NCBI GenBank assembly: GCA_905147135.1
Contig: LR990049.1
Location: 9,627,428-9,691,427, forward strand
DNA length: 64,000 nt
Source of the DNA: Blastobasis lacticolella
Taxonomy: Eukaryota > Arthropoda > Insecta > Lepidoptera > Blastobasidae
Reading direction: 5' to 3'
Made by a program: the position numbers and the translations under genes. The notes below the pieces were generated by a model. That model had not been told where the DNA came from. It saw only the letters and a list, made by a program, of their open reading frames with translations, and did no database searches. Shown in pieces: positions 12,640 through 23,800 of this stretch; position 1 is the stretch's first letter; every line of letters begins with the position of its first letter.

Positions 12640-15150
12640 ATTATGCAGTTTTAGCTCGTCTGGCAGTTTGTTGTAGACTTTGATACACATCATGTAGCTG
12701 TTTTTTGACTTAGTTGCTACCTTTGTCGCAGGTATGTAGAATGGCTTCTCAAATTGCGATTGGTCGTTTCTTGATTTTTTTGGAAAAAATGTCTATGCTT
12801 GTGAACAAATGTACATATTTCGCCTATTTAGATACATGGTAGCGTCAGCAACTTAAATTTGCGAAAGATTGGTACATGATTCTATTTGTTGTAGTCCAAA
12901 AATGGCTCGTATGCAGCGCTTTTGTGTTACGAAGGCTTTATCAATATTAGTTGAGTTACCCCATATAATTATACCATAGCGAAGTATGGTATTTATATAG
13001 CCACTGTAGGCAGTTATGGCCGCTTCCCTGGCGGTTTGGCTGACTCTTCTGAGAGCAAAGGCAAAACCATTTACTCTTTCGCATATTCCATGAACGTGTT
13101 GCTTCCATTTGCAATGGCTGTCGATGGTCATATCCAGAAATTTTATATTATTGACTTCCACGATTTTACATCCATCGAAATTGATGTTTAGTTTTCTAGG
13201 TTTCCCGGTTAAAAGTGTAGAATTGCATGAGTTTATTTTTAGATTATTTTGTGTCAGCGTCATTAATTTGGTTTTCATAGTCAGGGGTGTTATCCTTGAT
13301 AATAACCGTTGTATCGTCAGCGAAAAGGATGCATTTGTGGGGCGACACTATTGGAGGTAAGTCATTTATATGAGAAATAATAGCGGCGCTAAGATACTAC
13401 CTTGAGGGGTTCCGTACTTTCGGGTTAATTCACTTTGTTGGCAGACTTGTATTTTTCTAAACCTTTTGTATTAGGCGAGTACTTTGTTATTTCCACACAT
13501 TGTGTGCGATTCTCTAAGTAGGAGCCAATCCATTGAAGAGAGGGGCCTCGTATGCCATATTTATAAAGTTTGTTCAGTAGGTGTTGGTGAGAAACAAAGT
13601 CAATTGCTCTGCTCATGTCCAGAAAGAGTACAGATACGGCCTTTTTTCATCAATGCAATCTGTAACAGATTTTATTAGTCTAAACGTAAAATTAAATTGT
13701 TTTTTTCAACGAAACAGGACAATCTATTATACATTACTTATTCGTATATTTTTGCAAAGATGGATACCAAGGCAATTGGTCTATAATTCTCCATATTTTT
13801 CTTGTCGCCTTTTTTAAACAAGGGTTTGATAACGTTTTTTTTAGTATATCAGGAAATTTTCCTTGTTCTAGCGATCATTCTAGCGATCGTTCTAGCGATA
13901 GTCATTTTTATCACATCCGTACGCACCTCATCGTGTCCAGCTGCTTTGGAATTTTTCAGCGATGCAACAATTTTTTCCAACTCTTTAGCATCTGTTGGAT
14001 ACAAAAACATACTCTTTTCGAAGGACGCTATTTTAGCATTGGAGGTATTTAGCTCTTATGTACAGTAGTCTGCTATAATGTTTATAAAATACTCATTAAA
14101 TCTTACCGCGATAACTTGTGGATCCACTGTGTTTTCAATGACATCAATAGAATTGCGAACAATGTTGCTTGTGGTGTGTTCACTTATGACCTTCCAAGTG
14201 GCCTTACATTTGTTTTCGGAATTGTTAATAACTTTTGCATTAGTGTTTTTCTTAGCAGTGATCATACATTTTTTAAATATTTTTGAGAATCGTACGTAGT
14301 TACTTTTGCTGCCCTTACGATATTTTAGGCAGAGCTGTCTTTTTACGACTTGCTTTTTTCAGTCCTCTAGTAAGCCAGGCATTTGTTTTTGTTATTGTCC
14401 AGTATTTTAACTTTCGTGATTGGAAAGCAGAGTTTGTAGAGTAGGATGTAGGTATCGTAGAGTTCTGTAAATGCTTTATCTGTATCATTTTTCTCAAACA
14501 CCTCAGCGAAATGCAGATTAGTTATATATTCGGCAAACTTTTCCTTGTTTTCATTTGAGTAATCTCTTTAGCATTCATACCACCATTTCAATGATTTTTC
14601 GTGACGTGTTATTACTGGCAAGTGATATGTTTGAGCTGAGTGATCCGACAGGCCGAGATTATGGACCTTAGATTTGCCCTTGGTATTAGTGGCAATGTTA
14701 TCAATTCAGGTCTGGGTTGACGTCGTTGTACGTGTTGGTTCGTTTATGACTGCCGTTAAGTTACATGCTGCCAGTATTCTTTTAAATACGTGGCTACAGC
14801 AGAATTTTTCAATAAGTCTATGTTGCAGTCGCCACAAACAACATACTTTTTCCTTCTTTTGTGCAATGCGTTTGTAAGAGCGTCTCTAATTTTTGAAAAA
14901 CGTTAGAGTTAATAGATGACGGCGTTCTATTTATGTAGATGCACAACAACATGGTTCCATGTTTTATCATCTCTATGCCGCAGGCCTCGAACACATATAT
15001 TTGATCGATTGATTCAATTTCTTTAATAATTTTGTACTTTATATTGTTCTTTAGAAAAACAGCCAATCCTCCCTTCTTTGATTTTCCTCTAGAGTACCAT
15101 GTTACAGTATTATAGTTGGGTGTTTTTAGGATAGTTTCGGATCCTCTTTG
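12640..15150 (-). mobile_element. Decayed Jockey-like LINE, 5' truncated
   Basis: The minus strand carries, from high to low coordinates, pieces of one non-LTR retrotransposon ORF2. Endonuclease fragments come first ('WYSRGKSKKGGLAVFLKNNI' near 15020-15100, then a block with 'ACGIEM' and 'NRTPSS'). Next are a linker with 'NAWLTRGLKKASRKK' (14340), a reverse-transcriptase piece with 'AIDFVSHQHLLNKLYKYGIR' (13550-13610), and the tail with 'KFLDMTIDSHCKWKQH' and 'LRYGIIIWG' (12853-13278). The order matches the 19.2-21.5 kb LINE, so the two are related families. Many frameshifts and stops break the frame. The 5' part of the endonuclease and all of ORF1 are absent. A 12-bp unit near TTCTAGCGATC is repeated about three times at 13866-13902 inside it. 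Confidence 0.8.
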
Positions 15151-15399
15151 CGATCAAGATAAATCTAAATAAAATAGGTACACTTTTACTTTAGTCGATT
15201 CAACGCGACTCGAAGAATGATGTGATAATATGTCATGGAATTAAGCGATCTTATCAGTATTAATATGAGGCTAGTAATCTTATAACGATGTGTGCGGGCT
15301 GATAGTGGGTAAGTGATCATTAGTTAAGCAGCCGTAATGAGGAGCCATTCTTATAAGTCAGGATCAAGGTTATTCTGCTGTTATTTTATTAAATACATG

Positions 15400-15612
15400 C
15401 TTGCTTATCGTGCGCCAGGAACCAGTGAAAAAAACTATAAAGACTTAGACCATATCCTCAAGGGCCACTGTCTACGGAAGCGTAGCGAGACTGCGATTCG
15501 ACAACCGTAGCCAAGTGTTTTGGCCAAGTCTTTGGCCAAGAGAAGTGGTCAGTTCAAGCTGGATAACGAAGCTAGATGTGGCAAGCCGTGGACAGGATAC
15601 AATGGCGATCAT
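15400..15612 (+). mobile_element. Mariner-type transposase scrap
   Basis: An open stretch at about 15520-15605 reads 'RSGQFKLDNEARCGKPWTG'. This resembles the N-terminal mariner/SETMAR pattern (RSG.F.L.DE.RSGRP.T). Just downstream the similarity ends and unrelated sequence continues to 'YSRINIRAY'. No catalytic domain or inverted repeats can be found. The call rests on one short motif. Confidence 0.4.
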
Positions 15613-15714
15613 TGCGACTCCCCTAACGAAACGAGCGACATCCTATATCCAACAAAGGACTACCTAATATTGGGACAATGGTATTCACGAATCAATATAC
15701 GCGCATATTGAGAG

Positions 15715-16060
15715 GGTCGGTGGCAGAGTGCTCAAGGTATCCGACTCGTATGCTAGAGGTACCGGGTTCGAATCCCATTGCGGCCACGTACCAATGACAC
15801 TTTTCCGAGTTATGTACATTAGATGATTACTAACCGATGCTCTTAAGGTGAGGGAAAATATCGCGACGAAACCTGCACATTTAGGCGACAGAATGATTCA
15901 ATCTGGTCACGTTCCCCTGGCTGGTAGCAGGGTCACGGAAGTCAGATGGCAGTCGTTCCACGGTAATATCTGATCTGCCAAATCCTGGATTATAATCAAG
16001 GCGGATCCCGGGCCCTTGTTTGCGGGAGCACAACCGTGACATTAACGCCAAGATGATTAA
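15715..16060 (+). mobile_element. tRNA-headed SINE
   Basis: The head has an RNA polymerase III promoter: an A-box-like 'TGGCAGAGTGC' at 15721 and a perfect B box GGTTCGAATCC at 15765-15775. The head resembles a tRNA but its ends do not pair as an acceptor stem, so this is not a functional tRNA gene. The body continues through 'tgcacatttaggcgacagaa' and ends around 'acaaccgtgacattaacgcc'. Related copies or pieces lie at 45424-45780 (+), 57370-57480 (-), 47600-48050 (-) and 10640-10700 (-). Confidence 0.7.
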
Positions 16061-16369
16061 TATTAATATACGAATTTGATGCTGTAGCTGGTCACTCTGG
16101 CTGGTTACAGCAGCACCATGGCTACCACGTTGGTACGGCGACCGATGCGTATCGCGCGCACCGGCCTGCCGCGGGCGGACGGCACCATTATGTGATTTAC
16201 ATAATAAAGACGGGCCTTGGCCTTGCCGTCGCATGCGCTTGATGCCGTTGTTTGCCAATGTCGTCGCAATGACGTGGCCAGTTTTCACATGAACATTATT
16301 TTTTTAAGTCACCGTGAACACACAGCTCGCTTGAACTGAAAAGCGATGGCGTCATTCATAAATATAGGA

Positions 16370-16660
16370 TGTTTAGCGATAAGTATTCGTATATCCGTGC
16401 CGCAGAGTAGAATAGCACCAACCCCTTACATTCGTTGGATGGCCCCTACAAGGCAACTAACGTTTTCGAGGCCAAAGATCTAGGGTCTCCGTAGGCTGGA
16501 AAATGGGCAGCACCGTTTTCTATTGTTATATTTATAACATTGCGATCTGCAACCCGCCTGCCTTGCGTGGAGATTATAGCAATAACCTCCGCTTTCGTGG
16601 GAGAGGCCCTAAGTCCTGCAGTGGACTGTTATGGGCTATGATGATGATGATGGTGACTAG
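16370..16660 (-). mobile_element. Dispersed retroposon fragment (CCCATAACAGTCCACTGC family)
   Basis: The end 'cctgcagtggactgttatgg', followed by ATGATG repeats, is the reverse complement of a motif also found at 23690-23790 and 41475-41530. The block around 'gcctgccttgcgtggagatt' matches too. This repeat family is common in moth genomes. The end with simple repeats is probably the 3' terminus of an RTE-like LINE or a SINE that uses it. Confidence 0.5.
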
Positions 16661-18990
16661 TATATTAGACTCAAATTGACTAGAATTCGTAAAAGTAATA
16701 CCTAATAAGTATTTCTAGTAACCCATAATTAAGATATTAAAAAGCGATTACAACAAAATATGATATGAACTTTCTTGAGAATTATAGATATTGCTATCTC
16801 TAGGAATGGATAAAATCATACATATTAGCCTGGGTCGTGCGATACGATTTCACTTTTGATTTTGCTGACAGATAATACAAATGTTACATACATTATTTCT
16901 GCTTTGGATAAAACTAGTGGCCCAATAAGAAATACCTACCACTAGCTGATGCTGGTCAAATGTGTAACTAATACTATGTAAAAAAATATTAGTTTCAACT
17001 ACCTATAAAGTAATACTACCACTTTGAAGAAAGTACCTGCAATTACAACACTAGTAGAGCGGAAAAGCTCAGAAGCGTTAGTTCTATACTTACTATGTAG
17101 TGACGTTAATGAGCTCATTACATGGGTATTCGCGTTTCATTTTGATTACACCAGTATAAATAGAAAAGGATATGACTGTGATTACATAAGACACGGTAGC
17201 GTTTGCCGGCGTCGCGTTTCAGCTCTGTGATGTGACTCTAGAGGCGATAAACAGATAATCTCCGAGATAGATATGCAGATGTAGCGATCTGCGGTGACAG
17301 TGTCCAATAACCAGCGCATTCAAGGCCTGCCTAATGAGCCGTACGGTTTTACTGTAATCCAAGACCTTCATGTCGAATAAAATTGCGCAGTGTGACGTCA
17401 AACTCCGACTTTAGGTTGTTAGGTAGTTGTAATTTTGCTTTTTGTTAGGTCAGTCGGTGAATAGAGCTGTCTAATGCGCTTATTACTTTTGCTAATTTCA
17501 GAGAGGGGAAATCAAAATAGAATGTGTTACTCATCAAGTTCCATTTTTGTATCACGTCTTTTGAAAAGCGAAGCGATGCGAATGATACAAAAATTTACCT
17601 TATTCACTTATATTACACACGTACATTCCATTTTAACTTGCTCTCACGCATTTTGCTTCTGACTTTAGCCAAAAGTAATAAGCGAGTAAGTATAGTATAT
17701 TTATATGAGCCATTTTCAAGGTTTAGCAGGCAAACGTTTACATAAATTATAGGTATAGTCACAGTCTGTACAGTCAGCGTCACTTTGAAACAACCTTTCT
17801 TTGTAGCAAATTAAAGTTTATTTTTACTTCTGTAAATAAGTATAGGTGATGAATGTCACCTAGGGGTTCAACTCGGCACGCAAACAAACCGCAAAAGTTG
17901 CGTGTCACTTCCAGGACAAAGGTTCGCATTCTGGGGTGTTAAAATGATGAATTGGTACCTACAGCAAGAATTCTTTACAAAAGCGAAAATAATGTATTTT
18001 TTGGTATCAATGTAGGTTTATTCGCAGCGTAATATCGCAGTGTATTTCCAATTCCCACCGGTAAAATATTTGTTCGGCATCCGCGCTTTTTAATTAAAGT
18101 GCGTGGGTAGTCAAAGCGCATGTTACGCGAATGTCGTGAAGCTTTCCCCGCACGCATGACGGAGCCAGACGTTTCACATACAGGGATTAACAGGCACCAG
18201 AACAAATTGCACTCGTTCCTGTTTCCGGGGAACTGGCGCAACTTAAAAATACTTTACAAAGTAGCGCTAGCTGTTAACGCTAGCTGTCAGAGTAGTCTGA
18301 AATGTTGGTTTTTTGGCCCAAAAACTATTTTTAAGGGTATTTTCCGAGTTTCCTACCATTCGGATTTCGGTTTCGGATGCAACTGCGTCGAAATATCGGG
18401 CCACTCGTCAACTAAGGTACGCGGTAGGATATCCGGAACATACCTTTAAAATGTGTGATAATAACCGCGAAAGTTTATGTTTATGTTAAAAAATCTAATG
18501 CATCTTAGATACATCTAAAACAAATTATTCTAATAATATATTTGATTGAAGACCCGTTTTACGCACTGCTTGACCTATCAGTCTGCAATGTAGTGGGTCC
18601 TCGGGTTCGTTGTCCGACTAAACATGAACCACATGACGAATTTATGTCTCTTAAAAAGTTCCAAAGTTGAAAAGAAACCTAATGTTATTGCCTATTCTAT
18701 TGTGGGGCTAATCACAAGCGAGGAATGTTAATTGTTTTTGGTGTACCCACTAACTATTGTTAAACTTCTTAGATATGGGCTAAGCGTAGGTAAGGAGAAA
18801 GGCATAGTTTAAGATAAAATAAATAAAAATAATAACGTTGGTATGTGGCCGACAGTCTCATTGACAGAGGCTTCGGCATGCCAAAGGCGTGAGGCATGCA
18901 GGTTAATCCTCTCAGTCATATTCATTTACGATTCTGCAGTTAGGTTACATTTAATCCACAGATTGACCTCGATGGACGGTAGATTTGGCT
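16661..18990. other. Gene-free stretch
   Basis: No gene recognised. Open frames on both strands around 17975-18449 are antiparallel shadows of a moderately GC-balanced tract and show no motif. No splice-supported exon was found. Confidence 0.55.
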
Positions 18991-19068
18991 GTATTCTTGT
19001 TCTCGGCTACTCCTGACCGAGTTTCGTACCGATATTCGACCGATACTCAGTGTGTCGAAACTGTAAGG

Positions 19069-19181
19069 CGCTGTCCTAATTGGCAACGGTTGTGCGACCA
19101 TGGTCGTACGACGGACGTTGCCCGACTAATAGGAGACCTCAAAGTCGCCCGTCGCACAACCCTTGACAATCGGAATTGTCT
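19069..19181. mobile_element. Small foldback MITE, copy A
   Basis: The arms 'ctaattggcaacggttgtgc' (about 19077-19096) and 'gcacaacccttgacaatcgg' (about 19151-19172) are near-perfect inverted repeats around a centre containing 'gaccatggtcgtacgacgga'. The same element lies in opposite orientation at 39161-39272, which confirms a mobile family of about 110 bp. No coding capacity, hence a MITE. It abuts the start of the LINE at 19186. Confidence 0.6.
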
Positions 19182-19185
19182 TTAA

Positions 19186-21494
19186 TGTTAAAAGCTGTGT
19201 TTAATGTTAATATGAGGAAAGAAACAAAAAATACTATTAAATTTGTACCAATTAACAACAACCGTCTAAACAGTTTTAGAAATAACATTATAGAGAAATC
19301 ATCTAATTTAAAGTATTTTGATGATACAAATGAATATTATAATTCAGTTTTACACATGACAAAAACTGAAAGTAATAGTATATTCAAACCAAAGGTGAAG
19401 GCAGTAAACAGCAAACTTATGTTTAGCGATTGGGCGACAGCAGGAATACATAAGAGTAGAAATAAATTATATGAGCTCTATGCAGAACGGGCGTATAATA
19501 ATAGCGTAGAATTTGCTGAGTATGTTAAACATTATTCGAAGTTATTTAAACGCGTTTGTGCTACAGCTAAATCGAATTTCGTTAAACACAAACTAAAAAA
19601 TTGCACAGATGTAGTAAAATCCACATGGCAGATAATAAATAGTGAAACTGGAAAAGTAACAAATCGCGATACTAAGTACAGTTTAAAGATAAATGATAAT
19701 GTTGTTACCAAAAACTCGGAAGTTGCGGAGGCATTCAATAAATTTTTTACAGACATTCCAGTGTCAACTACGAAATCCTTAAGTTCGTCTCCTGCTCTCG
19801 CTGAATCCTTGTTAAAACAAAATGTACCCGAGAGTGTCATCGATTTTAAGTTCGAGCATGCAACACCTCAAGATATAGTTAAGGCTTTTAAAATCATAAA
19901 AATGAAAGCAACTGCCGACATTGATGGTATGTCGGTAAAAAATATTAGCTCTGTAATTGATGTTATTGCTGTCCACTTAGCGAATATATTTAATAATTGT
20001 GTTGATAATGGTGAATTTCCTGACCTGATGAAGCACAGTAAAGTTATTCCATTGTTGAAAACTGGTAATACAACGGATCCTACAAATTTTAGACCAGTTT
20101 CAATTTTACCGACTCTATATTACCGAAAATATTTGAGAAAATCATATTAAATCAACTAAAAGCTCATTTTTATGGAGGTAACCTATTGCATCATAAACAA
20201 TTCGGTATTACTCGCGGTCGTTCAACAACTGATGCAGGTGTTGAACTTATTAAACATATCTTTGGGGCGTGGGAGGAATCACGTGATGCCTTAGGGGTTT
20301 TCTGTGATTTATCCAAAGCCTTTGATTGCGTTAATCATGACATTTTGGTCAGGAAATTACAACATTATGGAATAAAGGACTTGGCCCTGAACTTGCTAAA
20401 TTCATACTTGAGTCATAGAATTCAAAAAGTTGATGTGAACGGAGAGAGATCTATGGGGTCTGTTGTCTCTATGGGTGTCCCCCAGGGATCTATTTTGGGC
20501 CCATTTCTGTTTCTTGTTTATGTAAATGACTTACCGTACTTTGTAAAAGATACCCATGAAATTGTCTTGTTCGCGGACGATACATCTTTAGTGTTTAAAG
20601 TAAAAATACAACAATTAACATATGAAGACGTGAACAAGGCTATTGCAGAAGTGGTAAACTGGTTTACGGTTAATAATTTATTACTGAATGGCAAGAAGAC
20701 AAAATGTTTAAAATTCTCTTTGCCAAATGTTAGATCAGTGCCCACTAATGTACAAATAAAAGGCGAAAATTTGAATTTTGTTGATTCTACAGTATTTTTA
20801 GGCTTTACCCTGGATAATAAATTGCAATGGGGTCCTCACATTGATAAATTGGCGAAAAGGCTAAGTTCTGCAGCATATGCTGTAAAGAAAATACGGAGTA
20901 TTTCTGACGAGGCTACAGCAAGATTAGTTTACTTTAGTTATTTCCACAGTATTATGGCCTATGGCATACTGCTGTGGGGACACGCTGCCGACTGGCACAA
21001 TGTATTTGTATTGCAGAAAAGGGCTATTCGCGCGATTTATCAATTGAGACCTAGAACTTCACTAAGAGATAAATTCAGGAACATTGATATAATGACAATG
21101 CCGTCACAATATATATATGAGAATTTAATGTATGTTCATAAAAATTTACACTTATTTAAGAAGAATAGTGATGTTCATAATATTAATACGAGAAATAAAG
21201 ATAAGCTTGTTGCTGGTGCTTGTCGTCTAGCCAAAGTCCACAAATCATTTATGGGTCAATGTGTACGCTTTTATAATAAGGTTCCAACAGATATTCAGAA
21301 TTTACCATTGAATAAATTTAAAGACGCTATAAAAAACAAATTATGTCAAAAAAGTTATTATAGTATATCTGAATATGTAAATGACAAAAGTCCATGGGAC
21401 TGAACTGCTGTTCTATACTTTTCTATTTACTTTTAAGATAGTATATAGGAAAAATAATGTATTAGTACATAAGACATGTTTAAAAAAAAAAGAA
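19186..21494 (+). mobile_element. Jockey-like LINE, 5' truncated, poly(A) tail
   Basis: A non-LTR retrotransposon with the C-terminal two-thirds of ORF2, a short 3' UTR and a terminal A-run at about 21481-21490. ORF1 and the endonuclease domain are missing, as expected from incomplete reverse transcription. It starts directly after the foldback MITE and is followed by the element at 21560-22245. AT content and codon use differ from the LINE at 30.6 kb, so it is a different family. Confidence 0.85.
19191..21403 (+). pseudogene. LINE ORF2: reverse transcriptase with one frameshift
   Basis: The first part (to about 20120) is the linker between endonuclease and reverse transcriptase, ending at 'NFRPVSILPTL'. 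Near 20117-20127 the frame slips; the next frame continues with 'LPKIFEKIILNQL' and stays open to 21403. The second part holds the full set of catalytic RT blocks: 'CDLSKAFDCVNHDIL', 'SMGVPQGSILGPFLFLVYVN', 'LFADDTSL' (FADD at 20570-20581) and 'FLGFTLDNKLQWGPHI'. The C-terminal thumb region follows ('LQKRAIRAIYQL'). Known role: target-primed reverse transcription of LINE RNA in the nucleus. With one frameshift and no endonuclease, it cannot act on its own. Confidence 0.85.
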
Positions 21495-21559
21495 TTAACG
21501 TAGGCTCTGTGGGTTTCTTGCCGTTTCTTTCCCCCACAGAGAACCACCTTGGAAGCGGC

Positions 21560-22245
21560 GTTAATTTTCCTACCTCTCCCACACATGGTGTCTCCTGTCT
21601 GCGCTAGGGTAGGGGTAGGGTAGTAGTTAGAGTAGGGGTAGGGTAGGGTAGGAGTAAGATAGCGGTAAGGTAGTATAGAGTGGGGTAGGGGTAAGATAGT
21701 GGTAGGGTCGGGGTAAGATAGTGGTAGGGTAGGGGTAAGGTAGTGGTAGGGTAGGGTTAAGGCAATGGTAGGATAGGGTAGGGGTAAGGTAACGATAGGG
21801 TAGGGATAGGATAGAGTAGGGTGGGAGCAACTACCTATCACATGCAGCATGTGTGATGCACGCTCACTTAAAAGTCTGTCTGGCGGTGGCGTGGGGGCCG
21901 GGTCGCTCTTTTCCCTCAAATATGGTTGAATTGGACGATGGCTGGGCCCTGCGTTATACTCGTGAACGGGTGCTGCCTTGGTGGACTGGCTTACTCTTGC
22001 TGTAGTTTTAGGTGGTTTTTCTTAATTATACTAGACATACCTACGAGTATAAAATATAATATAGCGTTCCGGCTCTGTCTGGCATTGTCGAGCCCGGTTC
22101 GGTTGTGGTTGGCGAGGGATACGTTTATCTACAGCCATAGGGCGGTCAGCGTGTCACTGTGTGTTTCGTTCCTACTTTCCTACCCCCCTCCTTTTTGACG
22201 ATTGAAAGAGATATTTAATGTCCTAATCAATAAAGAAATTTTGAT
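21560..22245 (+). mobile_element. Dispersed element with G-rich minisatellite, copy A
   Basis: From 'tcctacctctcccacacatg' to the end 'caataaagaaattttgattt' plus a (TTTGA)n tail, this block repeats almost base for base at 48508-49230. A 5'-shortened, more diverged copy lies at 48060-48330. The AATAAA-containing end with a simple (TTTGA)n tail suggests a retroposon copied from its 3' end. The internal minisatellite is listed separately. No open frame makes sense in it. Confidence 0.65.
21605..21828 (+). repeat. 22-bp G-rich minisatellite, copy A
   Basis: Tandem units of about 22 bp close to GGTAGGGTAGGGGTAAGATAGT, diverged at the edges. The plus strand has many runs of three or four G separated by two to six bases, so G-quadruplex formation is plausible. 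The long minus-strand open frames here are artefacts of the repeat. The copy at 48551-48795 has one extra unit. Confidence 0.85.
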
Positions 22246-22257
22246 TTGATTTGATTG

Positions 22258-22365
22258 ATCGGTCGTTGAGTATCGGTCGAATATCGGTACGAAAGTCGGT
22301 CAATTCCATTAGTCCGGTTCAGTCGGTTGCCAATTAGGTCAGCGCCTAAGACGTTTCAGTATGCT
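22258..22365 (-). repeat. Inverted partial copies of the 19.0-19.1 kb sequences
   Basis: The block 'agtatcggtcgaatatcggt' (22269-22288) is the reverse complement of 'accgatattcgaccgatact' at about 19030, and 'gttgccaattaggtcagcgc' (about 22328) matches, reversed, the start of the MITE at 19069. So sequences on either side of the LINE and minisatellite element are inverted relative to each other. Their order is not that of a simple nested terminal repeat, so more than one element is probably involved. Confidence 0.5.
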
Positions 22366-22799
22366 TTAATACGCATTTAAAAAATTAATAACCCTAATGT
22401 CTTGAATGCCCCTATCCTCATGTTTTGAGGATCACGTTGTGTTTACATCAGTCAGTGCATCTCAAAGTTACTTCATAAACTAATCAGGGGTAGTCCGTGC
22501 AGGGATTAGCTACACTAATACAGAGGCGGCGCATCGAAGCACCGGGCCCCAGGGTGAAGCCCGTATTAGAATGTTTGACTAATACCCCGGTAGTTTCAGG
22601 CCGGTTTACGGCTGTTGGCACAACAAGCCAGAGTAAATATATGATTACCTGTTCGGTTTACAATTGGATCAAGTGATCAATACTCTTGAATTCTAAATAG
22701 AGGCTTGCCTATCTGTTTACCTGTATGTTATAACGGTTTTAAAATAAACAGTAGGTACCTACTCAGTATAAGTTTGCTAGTAGTGTTAACTTGCCTGAG

Positions 22800-22965
22800 T
22801 ATGAAGCAGTTCTTTAGACAAAGGTTGCCTGGTAGAGATCGCTTGCAGAGATAAGGCCGCCTTTGCCCACAACTACTTATGGATTTTGTCGGAACTTTTT
22901 AATATAATTATTCTTGTGTGAGCAATATAGAATTTATCTATCTATCTACTCCTTGTTATCGTGCT
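22800..22965 (+). mobile_element. Retroposon 3' end (AAGGTTGCCTGG...AAGGCCGCC family)
   Basis: 'gataaggccgcctttgc' preceded by 'aggttgcctggtagagatcg' and followed by an AT-rich end with TCTATCTATC. The same segment is found at 50395-50525, where it interrupts an older RTE remnant. Such 3' ends are common in moth genomes and belong to LINE or SINE families; the parent element is not visible here. Confidence 0.55.
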
Positions 22966-23234
22966 ATAGCATAGACGCTTTGCAAACTATTTGGAAGTGC
23001 AAACTGTTGGAGAGAGAATTAAAATCACGAACCCAAAGTTATAAGAGGCGACTTGAACATCGAACCAGCCAACCATCCCGACGAACTGGCTAACTTGATG
23101 CCAACCAAAACTCAATGAGGCGAATGAAGTGGAAAATTCTCTAGAATCTCTGTGAAACTGAAGACATGGATGTTTCATAATTTGATCAAGCAAAACGACA
23201 GAATTTTGTTTAACATTATAATCTGAATCACATT

Positions 23235-23800
23235 ACACATCATATCAACAGCCCATAACAGTCCACTGCTGGACTTGAGCCTCCTTTACATTTATCGTCA
23301 TAATATTCACGCTTGGCAGGCAGTCTACTAAAATCATTAACAGAAAACGCTGTGGCCTATTCTCTGGTTGCCTCTGCCTTAAAGATATTAGTCGCCTTCT
23401 AGGATAGTGAATTGAAGGGGCTGGCATACTATGTTCTACTGTGCCCGGCGCCACACGCAAAATTTGCAATCGGCCGTTTAACCTAATTTAGTGCCATAGG
23501 ATACTTTGATCTAATAAAATAGTAGCCGTAGAATCCTGTGGGATAGCTACATATCAACAGAGATTCGAACCACATGCGGGTGAAAGCAGGCGACCGCTAG
23601 TCAGCTAAAATTGTGAACTGCAATTCTTTACCTTAACGGATTACATTATGCACGTTATACTTTAAAACATAGTATATCTATCATCACACCCCATAACAGT
23701 CCACTGCTGGACTTTGGGCCTCTCCCACGAAAGGGGGAGCTATGCCATAATCTCCACACTTAGCAGGCGGGTTGAAGATCGCAGTGTTATAATCATAACA
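23235..23800. mobile_element. Two fragments of the CCCATAACAGTCCACTGC repeat family
   Basis: 'cccataacagtccactgctg' occurs twice, at about 23250 and 23691, each followed by sequence resembling 'gcctctcccacgaaaggggg' and a GCAGGCGGGTT-like block. Copies at 16370-16660 and 41470-41720 belong to the same family. They are diverged and non-coding. Confidence 0.55.

Noticed and set aside
15881..16288. 135-codon minus-strand open frame
   Set aside because: Half of it lies in the SINE body in reverse; the shared string with the 57.3 kb frame ('ALMSRLCSR') comes from the repeat, not from a gene.
18120..18449. 109-codon plus-strand open frame
   Set aside because: Antiparallel to another open frame over the same bases and without recognisable motif or paralogue.
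21413..21919. 168-codon minus-strand open frame rich in Pro-Tyr-Thr-Leu
   Set aside because: It is the translation of the 22-bp minisatellite; the same pseudo-protein appears at 48575-48889 with one unit more.
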